Of a stretch of 64,000 nt of DNA, positions 1-9,378 are shown piece after piece; the stretch's first letter is position 1, and each line of letters opens with the position of its first letter. The notes beneath the pieces were generated by a model. That model saw nothing but the letters and a program-made list of their open reading frames with translations. It made no database searches and was not told where the DNA came from. The translations under genes and the position numbers were made by a program. Source of the DNA: Sphingobacteriaceae bacterium (lineage in GTDB: Bacteria > Bacteroidota > Bacteroidia > B-17B0 > Aurantibacillaceae). The stretch spans positions 1-64,000 of the forward strand of contig CANKBS010000007.1 of assembly GCA_947480015.1 (NCBI GenBank), read 5' to 3'.

Positions 1-612
1 CGTTGCCACACATCCTAAGGCACTCGTGCCGGTTACCGAATAACTTGTATTTGTTAATGGACTCACCACATTGGTTCCTGATGAATAGGTATAGGTGTTT
101 GCACCACCCGGAAGCATGGTGAAAGATTGGCCTGTACAAATGACCCCGGAGTTTACTGTAATGGTTGGTGTTGTGTTAACGGTTACGGCACTTACGGCGG
201 TATTCGTTGCTACACAACCCAAGGCACTCGTGCCTCTTACCGAATAACTTGTATTTGTTAATGGACTCACCACATTGGTTCCTGATGAATAGGTATAGGT
301 GCTTGCACCACCCGGAAGCATGGTGAAGGATTGCCCTGTACAAATAACCCCGGAGTTTACCGTAATGGTTGGCGTTGTGTTAACGGCTACTATACATAAT
401 GCAGGGCTCGTCGCTATACAACCCAAGGCACTCGTTCCGGTTACAGCATAAGAAGCATTTACTAATGGACTCACCACATTGGTTCCTGAGGAATAGGTAT
501 AGGTGGATGCGCCACTTGGTGACATTGTGAAAGATTGTCCTGTACAAATTACCCCTGAGTTTACCACAATGTTAGGCAGTGTGTTAACGGTTATGGCTAA
601 AGCAGCTGTATT
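1..612 (-). repeat. Near-identical 204-bp tandem repeat inside the adhesin gene
   Basis: The same sequence (for example TTGGTTCCTG at 71, 275 and 479) recurs every 204 bp, that is every 68 codons. Units 1 and 2 differ at only a few bases; unit 3 is more diverged. The repeat encodes one Ig-like module per unit and continues past the left edge. Confidence 0.9.
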
Positions 613-1746
613 ACTACTTAAACATCCAAGAGCGCTGGTTCCTGTTAAACCGTATGTCGTATTTACTGCCGGAGAAACTGTAATGTTATTAGCGTTGGAA
701 GCATTACTCCAAGTATAAGTGTTTGCTCCACCCGCTATAAGGTTAACTGAAGCGCCAGCACAAAGTGCGTTTGTTCCTGTTATGGTAACAATTGGTAAAG
801 TATTCACTGTTATGTCAATTGTTCTCGAATCTATACATCCAGGGGTATACGTAGATGATACGGTATAAACGACAGACGTTGCGGGGCTTACAGCAACGCT
901 TGCGCCTAGGGCGCCAGTACTCCAAGTATAATTTGGGGCCCCTGCGGCAGTAAGCGTAATTGTTTGACCAGCGCAAATAGTTTGCGAAGTTGCAACCGCA
1001 GTAAAAGAAGGGGCGTAATAAAGATTTTGTATTTCACAATCGGTAAGTGCGCGACTCCAAATACCAATATCATCTATCTTTCCATTCCAAAAATAACCAA
1101 ATGGCGGGATTGAAGCATTCGGGAAATAACCGATTGACAATGGATAACTTGATGACGTTAAGCTACCGGTAATTGGCGCTGAAATATATGTAGTCGTATT
1201 GCACTTAACTGTTGCAGTAGTGTTATCATAGTTGAATACAATATGGTTCCATCCAGGAGAAACAGTTAACGTTGAGTTGTAAGCATAATACGTGTTATTA
1301 CTCCTTAATTCTAGACATATTGTTCCCCCGGTCCCATTTATTCTAAGTGCCCAATTCCTATTAAGTGGCCCAGGATTAAGATCTAACGATTTATTTATGA
1401 TGTAATTTTCTGACGGCCCTAGTTGCGTAAAATTAAACCAAAGAGAAACGCCAATCGCAGTAGGATTTACAGTAGAAAATCCGGAACTTACAATAGAATT
1501 ATTTAGACCATCAAAATTGTAGGCTGAATTATTATCGCCAAAACGATTTGTTGTAAGGGTACATCCATTTACCGCGCCATTATAACCATTGCCACTTATA
1601 TCATTGGCGCTTCCGCTAAATGGATACCAAGCCACTAAACTGCTTGTTGGCACATATGAGGGGAGTGTTTGCGCAGACCCTACAAAAAAAGCAAATATAT
1701 TGACTAGAAAAAAAGACAATAAAATACTTTTAGTTTTGTTTTTCAT
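1..1746 (-). CDS. Secreted LamG/Ig-like repeat adhesin, 3' end outside window
   Basis: Translating the minus strand from an ATG at 1746-1744 gives an open frame to base 1 with no stop (582 codons), so the gene is cut by the window edge. It begins with a signal peptide (MKNKTKSILL..., hydrophobic to about residue 25, ending near SAQ). Residues about 30-235 look like a LamG/concanavalin-like fold (VAWYPFSG, NFDG, KIDDIGIWSRAL motifs). After it come Ig/PKD-like units of about 68-80 residues with C-G/T-G-Q-S and TYTYSSGT motifs. This is the usual build of T9SS-exported surface proteins of Bacteroidota; the sorting domain would lie beyond the edge. Two relatives are in this window at 51282 and 54569. 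Role inferred: surface adhesion or polymer binding. Confidence 0.85.
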   Translation of the reverse strand, partial: MKNKTKSILLSFFLVNIFAFFVGSAQTLPSYVPTSSLVAWYPFSGSANDISGNGYNGAVNGCTLTTNRFGDNNSAYNFDGLNNSIVSSGFSTVNPTAIGVSLWFNFTQLGPSENYIINKSLDLNPGPLNRNWALRINGTGGTICLELRSNNTYYAYNSTLTVSPGWNHIVFNYDNTTATVKCNTTTYISAPITGSLTSSSYPLSIGYFPNASIPPFGYFWNGKIDDIGIWSRALTDCEIQNLYYAPSFTAVATSQTICAGQTITLTAAGAPNYTWSTGALGASVAVSPATSVVYTVSSTYTPGCIDSRTIDITVNTLPIVTITGTNALCAGASVNLIAGGANTYTWSNASNANNITVSPAVNTTYGLTGTSALGCLSSNTAALAITVNTLPNIVVNSGVICTGQSFTMSPSGASTYTYSSGTNVVSPLVNASYAVTGTSALGCIATSPALCIVAVNTTPTITVNSGVICTGQSFTMLPGGASTYTYSSGTNVVSPLTNTSYSVRGTSALGCVATNTAVSAVTVNTTPTITVNSGVICTGQSFTMLPGGANTYTYSSGTNVVSPLTNTSYSVTGTSALGCVAT

Positions 1747-2115
1747 AATTATAGGTTTGAAATTGTTTAAAAAAAATCATCGTTAACAATAAAATTAATC
1801 AATTACTCATGAATACCCAAATAAATTGATCTTATTACGTTTTATTTAGCTTTTTGGGGGATTAGACGCCCTAAATAGCAAGTCCTTTCAATTTAATTTG
1901 ATGGATGTTGTTTAAAGCATCCCAATTTGCTTCTGAGTTGTGGCGGAATTTAATTTGACCAGCGACGATGTACTTTTTTTTTCATAGTGAAATTAATAGT
2001 GTATTTTTGAAATACACAGTGTGAAAAATCGTTTAACGGGTTCTGCAAATTTTTATTCAAATCTCTAAAAATGCATTTTTTGGAGCCCGGTGCCACCATT
2101 TTTTAAATAACATTC
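1747..2115. other. Intergenic region with a perfect inverted repeat and possible promoter
   Basis: This stretch separates two divergently oriented genes and encodes nothing convincing. It contains a perfect 8-bp inverted repeat with a 3-base loop (GTGTATTT-TTG-AAATACAC, 1999-2017). Inside it TATTTTTG (2002-2009) fits the Bacteroidota -7 box TAnnTTTG on the plus strand and could serve the methyltransferase gene at 2116, about 100 bases away. No -33 TTG is seen at the usual distance, so the promoter call is weak. The repeat could equally bind a regulator. Confidence 0.35.
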
Positions 2116-2865
2116 ATGACAAATTTTAAAGATCACTTTTCTCAATTTTCAAAAACTTATGCCAACGGTCGTTTGCGCTATCCTCCAGAATTGTTTAGTT
2201 ATTTATCCTCTTTAACTACTGAACATGAACTTGCCTGGGATTGCGGAACGGGTAATGGACAAGCAGCCATTGGCCTGAAAGAGAATTACAAGAAAATAGT
2301 TGCCACAGATCCAAGTGTCCAGCAAATTGAACATTGCACTCCTGAGCCTAGAATTACTTATTTGGTTGAACCTGCCGAGAGGTCGTCACTAACTGATGGG
2401 TCGGTGGACATTGTAACCGTGGGGGTTGCATTGCATTGGTTTAATTTTGAATTATTTTATCCGGAAGTAAAACGTGTCTTAAAAAAAGGCGGCATCATAG
2501 CTGCCTGGGCTTATTTTTTACCAGCTATATCCGTTGAGATTGATCTCATTTTGAAAGTATTTACAGAAGGAGCCTTGAGCAGTTTTTGGAAACCTCAAAT
2601 AAAATTCATTCATGACGAGTATAAAACAATTCCGTTCCCTTTTGAAGAAATTAAAACACCCGATTTTGTAATTAAAAAAAGGATGAGTCTTAATAAGTTT
2701 ATTGAACACATGTATACTTGGTCGGCGGTACAGTTTTACATAAAAGATAAAAACAAAGATCCTGTGGAATTAATTTATACGGAATTACTTGCTGCCTGGG
2801 GCAGTGCAAAAAAAGAAAAGGAAATTATTTGGAAGATGCCCTTACGGGTGGGTAGACGTATTTAA
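2116..2865 (+). CDS. Class I SAM-dependent methyltransferase
   Basis: A 249-residue protein with the SAM-binding motif I at residues 42-48 (DCGTGNG), an acidic residue after the second strand (ATDPS, about residue 70) and a motif around VDIVTVGVALHWF typical of the Methyltransf_11 family. The ending WKMPLRVGRR resembles the C-terminal strand of this family, so the protein looks full length. It stands alone on the plus strand and converges with the gene ending at 2879, only 13 bases away. The substrate cannot be told from the sequence; small-molecule methylation in the cytosol is the family's usual role. Confidence 0.85.
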   Translation: MTNFKDHFSQFSKTYANGRLRYPPELFSYLSSLTTEHELAWDCGTGNGQAAIGLKENYKKIVATDPSVQQIEHCTPEPRITYLVEPAERSSLTDGSVDIVTVGVALHWFNFELFYPEVKRVLKKGGIIAAWAYFLPAISVEIDLILKVFTEGALSSFWKPQIKFIHDEYKTIPFPFEEIKTPDFVIKKRMSLNKFIEHMYTWSAVQFYIKDKNKDPVELIYTELLAAWGSAKKEKEIIWKMPLRVGRRI

Positions 2866-2878
2866 ATTAAGATTATTT

Positions 2879-5785
2879 TTAACTTTCGGCGCTAATTAGT
2901 TCATTCATCATTGAATTGGATGTGAGCATAAGATTCGCGAGATGCATCGGTGAAAATTCATACAACGAAGTTTGTGCACTCACGAGTACTTTAGATAAAT
3001 CATTTTCGTTAAACATGGCAGGAACGATGCAATGTTTTGTGAATACTGCTATCGGACAGTTCCTTTTAAATTCAAGAATTACATTTCCGCTTAAAATCAA
3101 AAAGGGTTTATTCTTTGGATTTCCTATCCCGGCAAGTTCTAGGGTACCAGCGTAATTTTTCAATTCTATTGAAAACGAAAATTTAATAAGATCGTCGAAT
3201 GAGGTGTTCCTGAAAAATACATTTGCTTTCAGTGTTTTGAGACAATGATATAATTCTGTTCCCTTTAAATTACTGAGTTTGTTTTTAGCATTGCTTTGTG
3301 AAAACTCGTCTTCCTTTGGCACCAAAGGATATATCCTATTACCATCCATCATTTCGCTGTATTCGCGTGCAAGTGATCGCAGCAGTGCATCCGGGTGGTA
3401 AATGAAGCTGGAAATGATATGCTTATACTCTTTATTTTTATCTCGGAGCATCACTCTTAAAGCGCAGGCTTTGGTCCATATTCCCATTTTGGTGTAATCG
3501 TAAAAGAGTATAGTTTCTAATGTTTCTTTTAAATTTAATGGCGTGAAATTATACCATGTATTTAATGCTGAGAGTCGCCAGAGATAAGCGCCGCTTTCGA
3601 ATACCGTCATGATTCTGGATTTTATTTCACTTTCCACCAGATTATCGATTAATTCTAAGGCCAGAATGTTGTTCGTGTTTTTATACTCTGAACTTCCGGA
3701 AAATATATTTTCTCTGATCACTTTTATAGAGGCTTTGTCGTATTTCCAGGTTAAAATAGAAAGTAGCCTGTTTTTAAGAATGCTCTCCTCTACTAACAAA
3801 GCGTTCATCAGATCAGAAAACTCTTGCGTATTCGGAATGCCGCTTAAAGCAGAGATGATGTATGTGAGATCGGAGAGAGTGGATTCGAGCGCAGTTCTAT
3901 AAAAAATATCTCCTTTTTGACTGTATTTGAAATTTTTGTTTTCCAGCGCTATAAATATCTGCTTTCGTGTATAATAATCGGGGTAATCCAAATGGTTTAA
4001 TAAGATTTCCGTTGAAAGTGGATTGGTGGATTTTTCAAGAATAGTTAGCACTAATTTTTTTTCGTGATCCTGTTTTAAATCATCGAGCTTTTTGCCCAGC
4101 GCTTTTATGGTACTTTCATTGGGTTGATTGGGAGACAAAGCAAGGTGAAGTAGTTCTTTTTCATCGAGGTAATCAAAACTTTTTGTTTCTGTAATTTCCG
4201 TTATTGATTCCTTAGGTGGCATGACAAGGAGAGGTTTGTGTAACTGCAACTCTAAATTGGAATGATTAGGCATTGGAAGGAGGTGTTTTAAAAATGGGGC
4301 GGGCATGTAAGAATTACTACTGTCAGGTTTCTTTGGCTTCGTACTTGCCTGTTTTTGATCGCCAGGCAAATTCATTTTGTAGCTCAATAAATTTAAAAGA
4401 ATATTTTTTGAACTATCTTGTTGGGTAGTTGAAAAAGCGGAGCGAAGTTTATCGAATGGTGTTTCCGAATCTTCGGCTTTCCCCAAATTTTGCGGATTTA
4501 AGATGTCGCGCAATTTTTCCTTAAAGGTGTTTACAAGTTGTTTCGCCGAATACAACCACATTAAAAATATAGGAACACTAATATAAAGCAGGCCTATTTT
4601 TAAATGCGTAGAAGGCATGAAGCGGCTATATAAGAGAAGAATGACACCACCTAAAATGATAAATATCTGTTTTGTGCCGCCATCTATTTTGGCCTGAATG
4701 GCAAGCCTATCGCTGGCATTTAAAAGTTGGTATAAATTTTTGTAGGTAGGTTCTTCAATGGCTTTGCTGATAATACGTTCAAAAAATTTGAGCGAAAATA
4801 TGATAAAAATAAATGCGCCAGCTTCTGAAATAGTGTGAACTACTATTGCGCAGATGGTTATAACTACGCAAATGGCAGGCAATACAATAATTCCTAATTT
4901 AAGTCCGAAGCTTCTAAATATTCTACCGGAAAGAAGGGATAAAATTAATTCAGCAGATTTTATAAACGCAAAAAAAACTGCAATGACAGCCGTAAGGTTT
5001 TCAGGCGAACTTGCCTGTGCTTTTGCATTAATTAAAAAACTATAATCAATAAAATAAAAAGCCATCATGGAAATGCCGCCGCAAATGGCGATGTAGCGTA
5101 TATACCTTTGTCTTAATAAACCCATAAGGCTGATGTCACTTTTTACAACTGCCGTTTTTTCATTACCTTTTTGTTCGTCAAAATTAAGCACTTTATGAAT
5201 TTTGATAAGAACATAAAGTGCTACTGAGATTCCGAAAATGGCGATATAAAAAAGATCGTAGCGGGACTTTAGAAAAGGAATTAATAATGGAATGGATAAA
5301 TAACCAACAATAGATGACGCAGTTCCGCCGGAGCTGACAATTCCCGCATATTTTTTTCCTTCGCGAATGTCATACATTTTTAACAATAAACCCGATTGCT
5401 CCAGCCCTGAAATGGCGAGAAAAGGCATGGCGAATAAAAACATAACAAAACTTAGCCATTTTGTTCCTTCAGGGTTTGTGAAATAGAGCGCGCATCTAAA
5501 AAGTAAGGTAGCCGATAATAGAAAAATGATTCCGCCAACAAAAGCGCTGTAGCCGCTCTTTTTTAATAAACGGCTATACCCTTGTACAGTAATATAACCT
5601 ACGATGCCGGAGAGTAGATAACCAACCGGTAAAAAATCACTTCCAAAATTATTAACGAACTCGGCATTGGCCACCGAAAAAAAGATGGAAACAAAAATGG
5701 CGGAAAAAAAAGAATGAAGGATTAGTAGAAAGAGTTTATTAAATTCTATGTTATCGATTCCTAATTTTTTAATACTAACGTTCAT
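2879..5785 (-). CDS. MFS/NTT-like membrane protein with HEAT-like and cNMP-binding-like C-terminus
   Basis: A 968-residue protein. Residues about 15-415 hold 10-12 hydrophobic segments arranged like a major-facilitator or nucleotide-transporter (NTT/Npt) protein. A polar linker follows, then an alpha-helical region (about 520-840) that looks like HEAT-type repeats, and a C-terminal domain (about 850-960) resembling a degenerate cyclic-nucleotide-binding jelly roll (LILSGNVILEF). This order is known in Bacteroidota proteins annotated as cNMP-binding MFS transporters; the ligand is not known. It is the last gene of the six-gene operon that begins at 15884 and overlaps the methyltransferase gene upstream by 4 bases (ATGA), which suggests translational coupling. 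Confidence 0.7.
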   Translation of the reverse strand: MNVSIKKLGIDNIEFNKLFLLILHSFFSAIFVSIFFSVANAEFVNNFGSDFLPVGYLLSGIVGYITVQGYSRLLKKSGYSAFVGGIIFLLSATLLFRCALYFTNPEGTKWLSFVMFLFAMPFLAISGLEQSGLLLKMYDIREGKKYAGIVSSGGTASSIVGYLSIPLLIPFLKSRYDLFYIAIFGISVALYVLIKIHKVLNFDEQKGNEKTAVVKSDISLMGLLRQRYIRYIAICGGISMMAFYFIDYSFLINAKAQASSPENLTAVIAVFFAFIKSAELILSLLSGRIFRSFGLKLGIIVLPAICVVITICAIVVHTISEAGAFIFIIFSLKFFERIISKAIEEPTYKNLYQLLNASDRLAIQAKIDGGTKQIFIILGGVILLLYSRFMPSTHLKIGLLYISVPIFLMWLYSAKQLVNTFKEKLRDILNPQNLGKAEDSETPFDKLRSAFSTTQQDSSKNILLNLLSYKMNLPGDQKQASTKPKKPDSSNSYMPAPFLKHLLPMPNHSNLELQLHKPLLVMPPKESITEITETKSFDYLDEKELLHLALSPNQPNESTIKALGKKLDDLKQDHEKKLVLTILEKSTNPLSTEILLNHLDYPDYYTRKQIFIALENKNFKYSQKGDIFYRTALESTLSDLTYIISALSGIPNTQEFSDLMNALLVEESILKNRLLSILTWKYDKASIKVIRENIFSGSSEYKNTNNILALELIDNLVESEIKSRIMTVFESGAYLWRLSALNTWYNFTPLNLKETLETILFYDYTKMGIWTKACALRVMLRDKNKEYKHIISSFIYHPDALLRSLAREYSEMMDGNRIYPLVPKEDEFSQSNAKNKLSNLKGTELYHCLKTLKANVFFRNTSFDDLIKFSFSIELKNYAGTLELAGIGNPKNKPFLILSGNVILEFKRNCPIAVFTKHCIVPAMFNENDLSKVLVSAQTSLYEFSPMHLANLMLTSNSMMNELISAES

Positions 5786-6609
5786 GCTTTTAAAGCTTTA
5801 AAGACTGCCCTTTTAAAACGAATATGGATGTTATTTTCTTTTACTTCTAAAACTAAATTCTTTCTTAATTGGGGTGATAACAACTCAGCTATTTTAAGAA
5901 TATACGCATTCCATTCCTTTAAGTGTTCGTCGTTATCATGAAATTCAGCTTTTAACCTCAACGACGTATGCAAATCGTAGTTGAAATCAAACAGTTTCTT
6001 AATATCCGTAAACCCTGCAGTTTTAAGGTGCGCGACTAATTCAGTAGTTAAAAGAAAATGCCTGTTCTTAACCAGGGTAGTAAATTTCGCGAGTTCGTCT
6101 TTTTTGCGGATTGTGTTCTTATAAAAGCTATGATCGTTTTTATTGAGATCTGGGTTCCAAAAAATAACTTGCCCCCCAGGCTTGAGTGCTGAATAAATTT
6201 TCTTAAAAACGAGTTCTTTTTTTTGTAGCGGGATTTCGTGAATGAACATCTTACAGACAATAACATCATAGCTATTGTCAGGTAAACTCATTTTAGAGGC
6301 ATTCTGGTGAATGTAATTTATTGTAGCATTATTTTGGTTGTGCTTCAAAAAATTGTTGATGTGTTTTTTTGCTTTTTTTAATTGAAGCTGACTACTATCA
6401 AGAAGATGGTAATTAAATGCAAGTAGTGGGTCGTTTTCTAAAATACTTACAAGCACTGAGCCATAGCCGCCACCTAAATCGAGAAGTGTTGAATCTGTTT
6501 TTAAATGCAAGGCCTCAACAAATTTAGAAAACACATCCTTTGTTTCACCATGTATCAGTGAATAATCCACGTCTCTTGTTTCGTAATCACTTTGTTGACT
6601 CACTTTCAT
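5782..6609 (-). CDS. Class I SAM-dependent methyltransferase (operon member)
   Basis: A 275-residue protein with SAM-binding motif I at residues 44-50 (DLGGGYG), an acidic LLDSSQ motif after strand 2, DVIVCKMFIHEIP as motif IV, and LKPGGQVIFWNP as post-motif. These resemble the O-methyltransferase/ubiE-like group rather than DNA or rRNA enzymes. It overlaps both neighbours by 4 bases, so it is almost certainly translated together with the TonB-dependent receptor upstream and the membrane transporter downstream. One reading is that receptor, enzyme and transporter handle one compound, but nothing in the sequence names it. Confidence 0.8.
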   Translation of the reverse strand: MKVSQQSDYETRDVDYSLIHGETKDVFSKFVEALHLKTDSTLLDLGGGYGSVLVSILENDPLLAFNYHLLDSSQLQLKKAKKHINNFLKHNQNNATINYIHQNASKMSLPDNSYDVIVCKMFIHEIPLQKKELVFKKIYSALKPGGQVIFWNPDLNKNDHSFYKNTIRKKDELAKFTTLVKNRHFLLTTELVAHLKTAGFTDIKKLFDFNYDLHTSLRLKAEFHDNDEHLKEWNAYILKIAELLSPQLRKNLVLEVKENNIHIRFKRAVFKALKA

Positions 6610-9371
6610 AGTTTAAAATTAAGTGTAACCAAATAATTACGATTTTGTTGCGGAACCCAAGGAACAAATCCGTTATAGAAATCGGTGCTATTACCATTTG
6701 CTGTTCTGGGACCAGGAGAATAATACATTGTATTTAAAAGGTTATTCACTGTAAATTGAATGGTTATAAACTCATACTTTTTATTGTGATACATCAACGA
6801 TGTGAAGAAAACCATGTAAGCCGGTATTTTTTTCGTGTCGTCAACACCCGAGTTTAAAGGCACGGTGGTGGTAAGGCCCACCGGTTTACTGCCCACATAA
6901 TTACTTCTCAAATTAATATTAAAATCGTGAACGTGAATTAGTTTGTGATAGTTGACTATAAAATTGGCTTTGAATGAAGCAATATCTCCAATTGTTTTTG
7001 ATTGAAAATTTACGTCGCCTTTAATCTTCGTTTGTTTCGCGTAGGTGTAGGTAGTATTAAAATTAAGAGTGACGTTGCTTTTTTTAGGTGTGTATTTTAA
7101 AGTAGCCTGTGAACCCATTACTTTATATGTGCCTATATTTTGGTTTTTTATTTTGGTCGGTTCGTTCAGATCAACAGCACTTGCAACAACATCCTTAATA
7201 GTAGAATAATAAGCCGAAACATTCCAGTTTAGCAAGGACCCTTGCCTGTTTTGTAAAACCAGTTCAATGTTTTGTATTTTTTCTGGTTTTAATGTTGGAT
7301 TGGCGTTTCGAGAAGCCCCGGTTGCATACTTGGTAAACTGAGCAGGATTTTGTATTCCGTGCGCATAGATGGCTTTAAAAATTAGTTTCTGAATGGTAAA
7401 AACGGCTGCTATTTTTGGATTGAATACGCTTCCAAATCCTCCGTTGCTTCTGATCTTGTTGTAATCATGGCGCCCACCCGCAGTTATGTATAATAAAGAA
7501 TCGATGGCTTTATATGTAAATTGCGAATAGAAACCGGCGTCAATCGTATTGTATTGATTTCCGCCTTTGTCCTGGAAAGCAACCGTACCGTAATTTTCAG
7601 CAAGTGAACCGCTTGATTGGTCTTCTTTCTGTGCTCCTGCAAAAGACTTATATTGAAGATAATCGCCTTGTAATTGACTGCTTCTAAGATCAAGGCCAGT
7701 TAAAAGACTCATTCTGTTTTTTGTGTAATTTACCTTAAGATCATTTCTAAATTGGCGCGCCTTGTAATAAAAATACGTATTCTGCCAGCCATGTTTTTTT
7801 CCATCAACGGTTGAGTCGGGAAATACAAGATTAAATAAAGTTGGATTGGAATACGAATTGTTGTTTAGTAGGCCATAAAAAGAATTGTAGGAAACAAAAT
7901 CGGAATTATTGGCGAGCCCTTGAACCACATACGATGATGTGTTTGAAAAGGAAATGTTTTTAAATTGTTTATTGAAAATTGTATAAAACGTTGAATTGGT
8001 CGGTGTCCACTTACTGCCATTGGCTGTTCCGGCAGCAAAAAGATCCTGATAATAGTTAAATCCTTCCTGCGTTTTCCAGGTTCTAAAACCAGCCTCAAAA
8101 TTTTCGACATTTATTTTCCCCCCGAAATAATAATTGGAAGCGCTATTCGAATAACCAACGTTGGCACCATTTACTTTTTGCAAATAACGCTCTTTATCAA
8201 TTGTTTTTGCTTTCGCTAGAAGCGATTTCAAAGAATCGGGATTTACAGTTAATGTTCCGGTTCCATATCCGGTGAAGTAATTATAATTGGTGCTTCCGGG
8301 TGTGAGGCCAAATCTTGAAACGGTGGCGTTTAATTCATTTGCTGTTGTTGCAGGATTATCGCTATAACTTAAGCCCCGCAGCTTTAGCATGCTGTAACTT
8401 AAATTGTCAAGGTCATTTGGGTCGTAATTATAAAAGGGGGTGCTGCTATTACTAAGATTACGGCCATCCGTTAAAAACACACGGCCGGTCAGTAAAAAAG
8501 AAATATCCTTATTTTTACCGCTAACATTTACATCTGCGCTTTGTGTCCCGTAGCTTCCACCCAGCACTTTTGCAGTAGCTCCCATTCTAAAAACATTAGA
8601 TTTATCAGCATTTTTCTTCACAAATTCACGATGTGTTTTTGTGATGATATTTATAGCGCCTGCAAATGCTCTTGCTCCATAGATGGTGGATGCGGGTCCG
8701 TAAACAATTTCGACTGCACTAATATTAGATAGCGGATATTGACGCGATAAATAAGCTATATTAGACCATACATCATTCTCTTCAATGCCATCAATCATTA
8801 CCAAGGTCCGTTCTGTATTTTCCTGTCTGAATCCACGCTGGTAAACATTTGCATAAGTGGCAGAATAAATTCGTGAAATATCAAAGCCGGGTTGGTCCGA
8901 CAATAGATCAATAATATCGAGGTAGCCACGTGTTGAATACTCACTTTCTTTAACCACAACTACGGTTGCAGCGGCAAGGTCCACGTCTTCAGGTTTTTTG
9001 GATACCGAAGTAATCTGCCGCCCCGAAATGCTGTCCTGCACTTCATAAAAAAGGTCTCTAAATAATTGCGGATCTTCGTCCGAAATATAATTTCCTGTTC
9101 GCGAATTAATGTAACGCGCTACGTTATTTTTAGCTTCCTGTTTTTTATCCTGAACAATAAATATTTTAGAAATTAATTTATAATAATCACTATTTTTAAC
9201 TCCAGCGCATTCCTGGAACTGATCCAGCAAACGCAGCGCTTCGTCAAAATCACCGGATGCATAGAAGTCCTCAGCCAAGCTCAGTTGTCCCTGGCACTCC
9301 TTCTTTTGCGCAGAAAGATTGCCGGAGTAAAACCACAAGCTGATAAAAACTATTAAACTTAAATTCTTCAT
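6606..9371 (-). CDS. TonB-dependent outer-membrane receptor with N-terminal helical extension
   Basis: A 921-residue protein with a signal peptide (MKNLSLIVFISLW..., ending about SAQ). Residues about 22-115 form a TPR-like helical segment (SGDFDEALRLLDQF) in the place where Bacteroidota receptors usually have a carboxypeptidase-D-like domain. A plug domain follows (about 130-245; the signature YGPASTIYGARAFAGAINII is complete), then a long beta-barrel with many aromatic-ended strands and a terminal strand ending in LNFKL. It should sit in the outer membrane and take up, or sense, a TonB-dependent ligand. It lies 7 bases behind the nSTAND gene and overlaps the methyltransferase gene, so it is transcribed with the TIR/nSTAND genes, an unusual pairing. 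Confidence 0.88.
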   Translation of the reverse strand: MKNLSLIVFISLWFYSGNLSAQKKECQGQLSLAEDFYASGDFDEALRLLDQFQECAGVKNSDYYKLISKIFIVQDKKQEAKNNVARYINSRTGNYISDEDPQLFRDLFYEVQDSISGRQITSVSKKPEDVDLAAATVVVVKESEYSTRGYLDIIDLLSDQPGFDISRIYSATYANVYQRGFRQENTERTLVMIDGIEENDVWSNIAYLSRQYPLSNISAVEIVYGPASTIYGARAFAGAINIITKTHREFVKKNADKSNVFRMGATAKVLGGSYGTQSADVNVSGKNKDISFLLTGRVFLTDGRNLSNSSTPFYNYDPNDLDNLSYSMLKLRGLSYSDNPATTANELNATVSRFGLTPGSTNYNYFTGYGTGTLTVNPDSLKSLLAKAKTIDKERYLQKVNGANVGYSNSASNYYFGGKINVENFEAGFRTWKTQEGFNYYQDLFAAGTANGSKWTPTNSTFYTIFNKQFKNISFSNTSSYVVQGLANNSDFVSYNSFYGLLNNNSYSNPTLFNLVFPDSTVDGKKHGWQNTYFYYKARQFRNDLKVNYTKNRMSLLTGLDLRSSQLQGDYLQYKSFAGAQKEDQSSGSLAENYGTVAFQDKGGNQYNTIDAGFYSQFTYKAIDSLLYITAGGRHDYNKIRSNGGFGSVFNPKIAAVFTIQKLIFKAIYAHGIQNPAQFTKYATGASRNANPTLKPEKIQNIELVLQNRQGSLLNWNVSAYYSTIKDVVASAVDLNEPTKIKNQNIGTYKVMGSQATLKYTPKKSNVTLNFNTTYTYAKQTKIKGDVNFQSKTIGDIASFKANFIVNYHKLIHVHDFNINLRSNYVGSKPVGLTTTVPLNSGVDDTKKIPAYMVFFTSLMYHNKKYEFITIQFTVNNLLNTMYYSPGPRTANGNSTDFYNGFVPWVPQQNRNYLVTLNFKL

Positions 9372-9378
9372 TGTAGCA

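Noticed and set aside
2030-2100. A stretch ending GGAGCCCGGTGCCACCA that recalls a tRNA 3' end or attachment site
   Set aside because: No cloverleaf can be built: the putative T arm is AT-only with a 10-base loop and no matching acceptor, D or anticodon arm is present.
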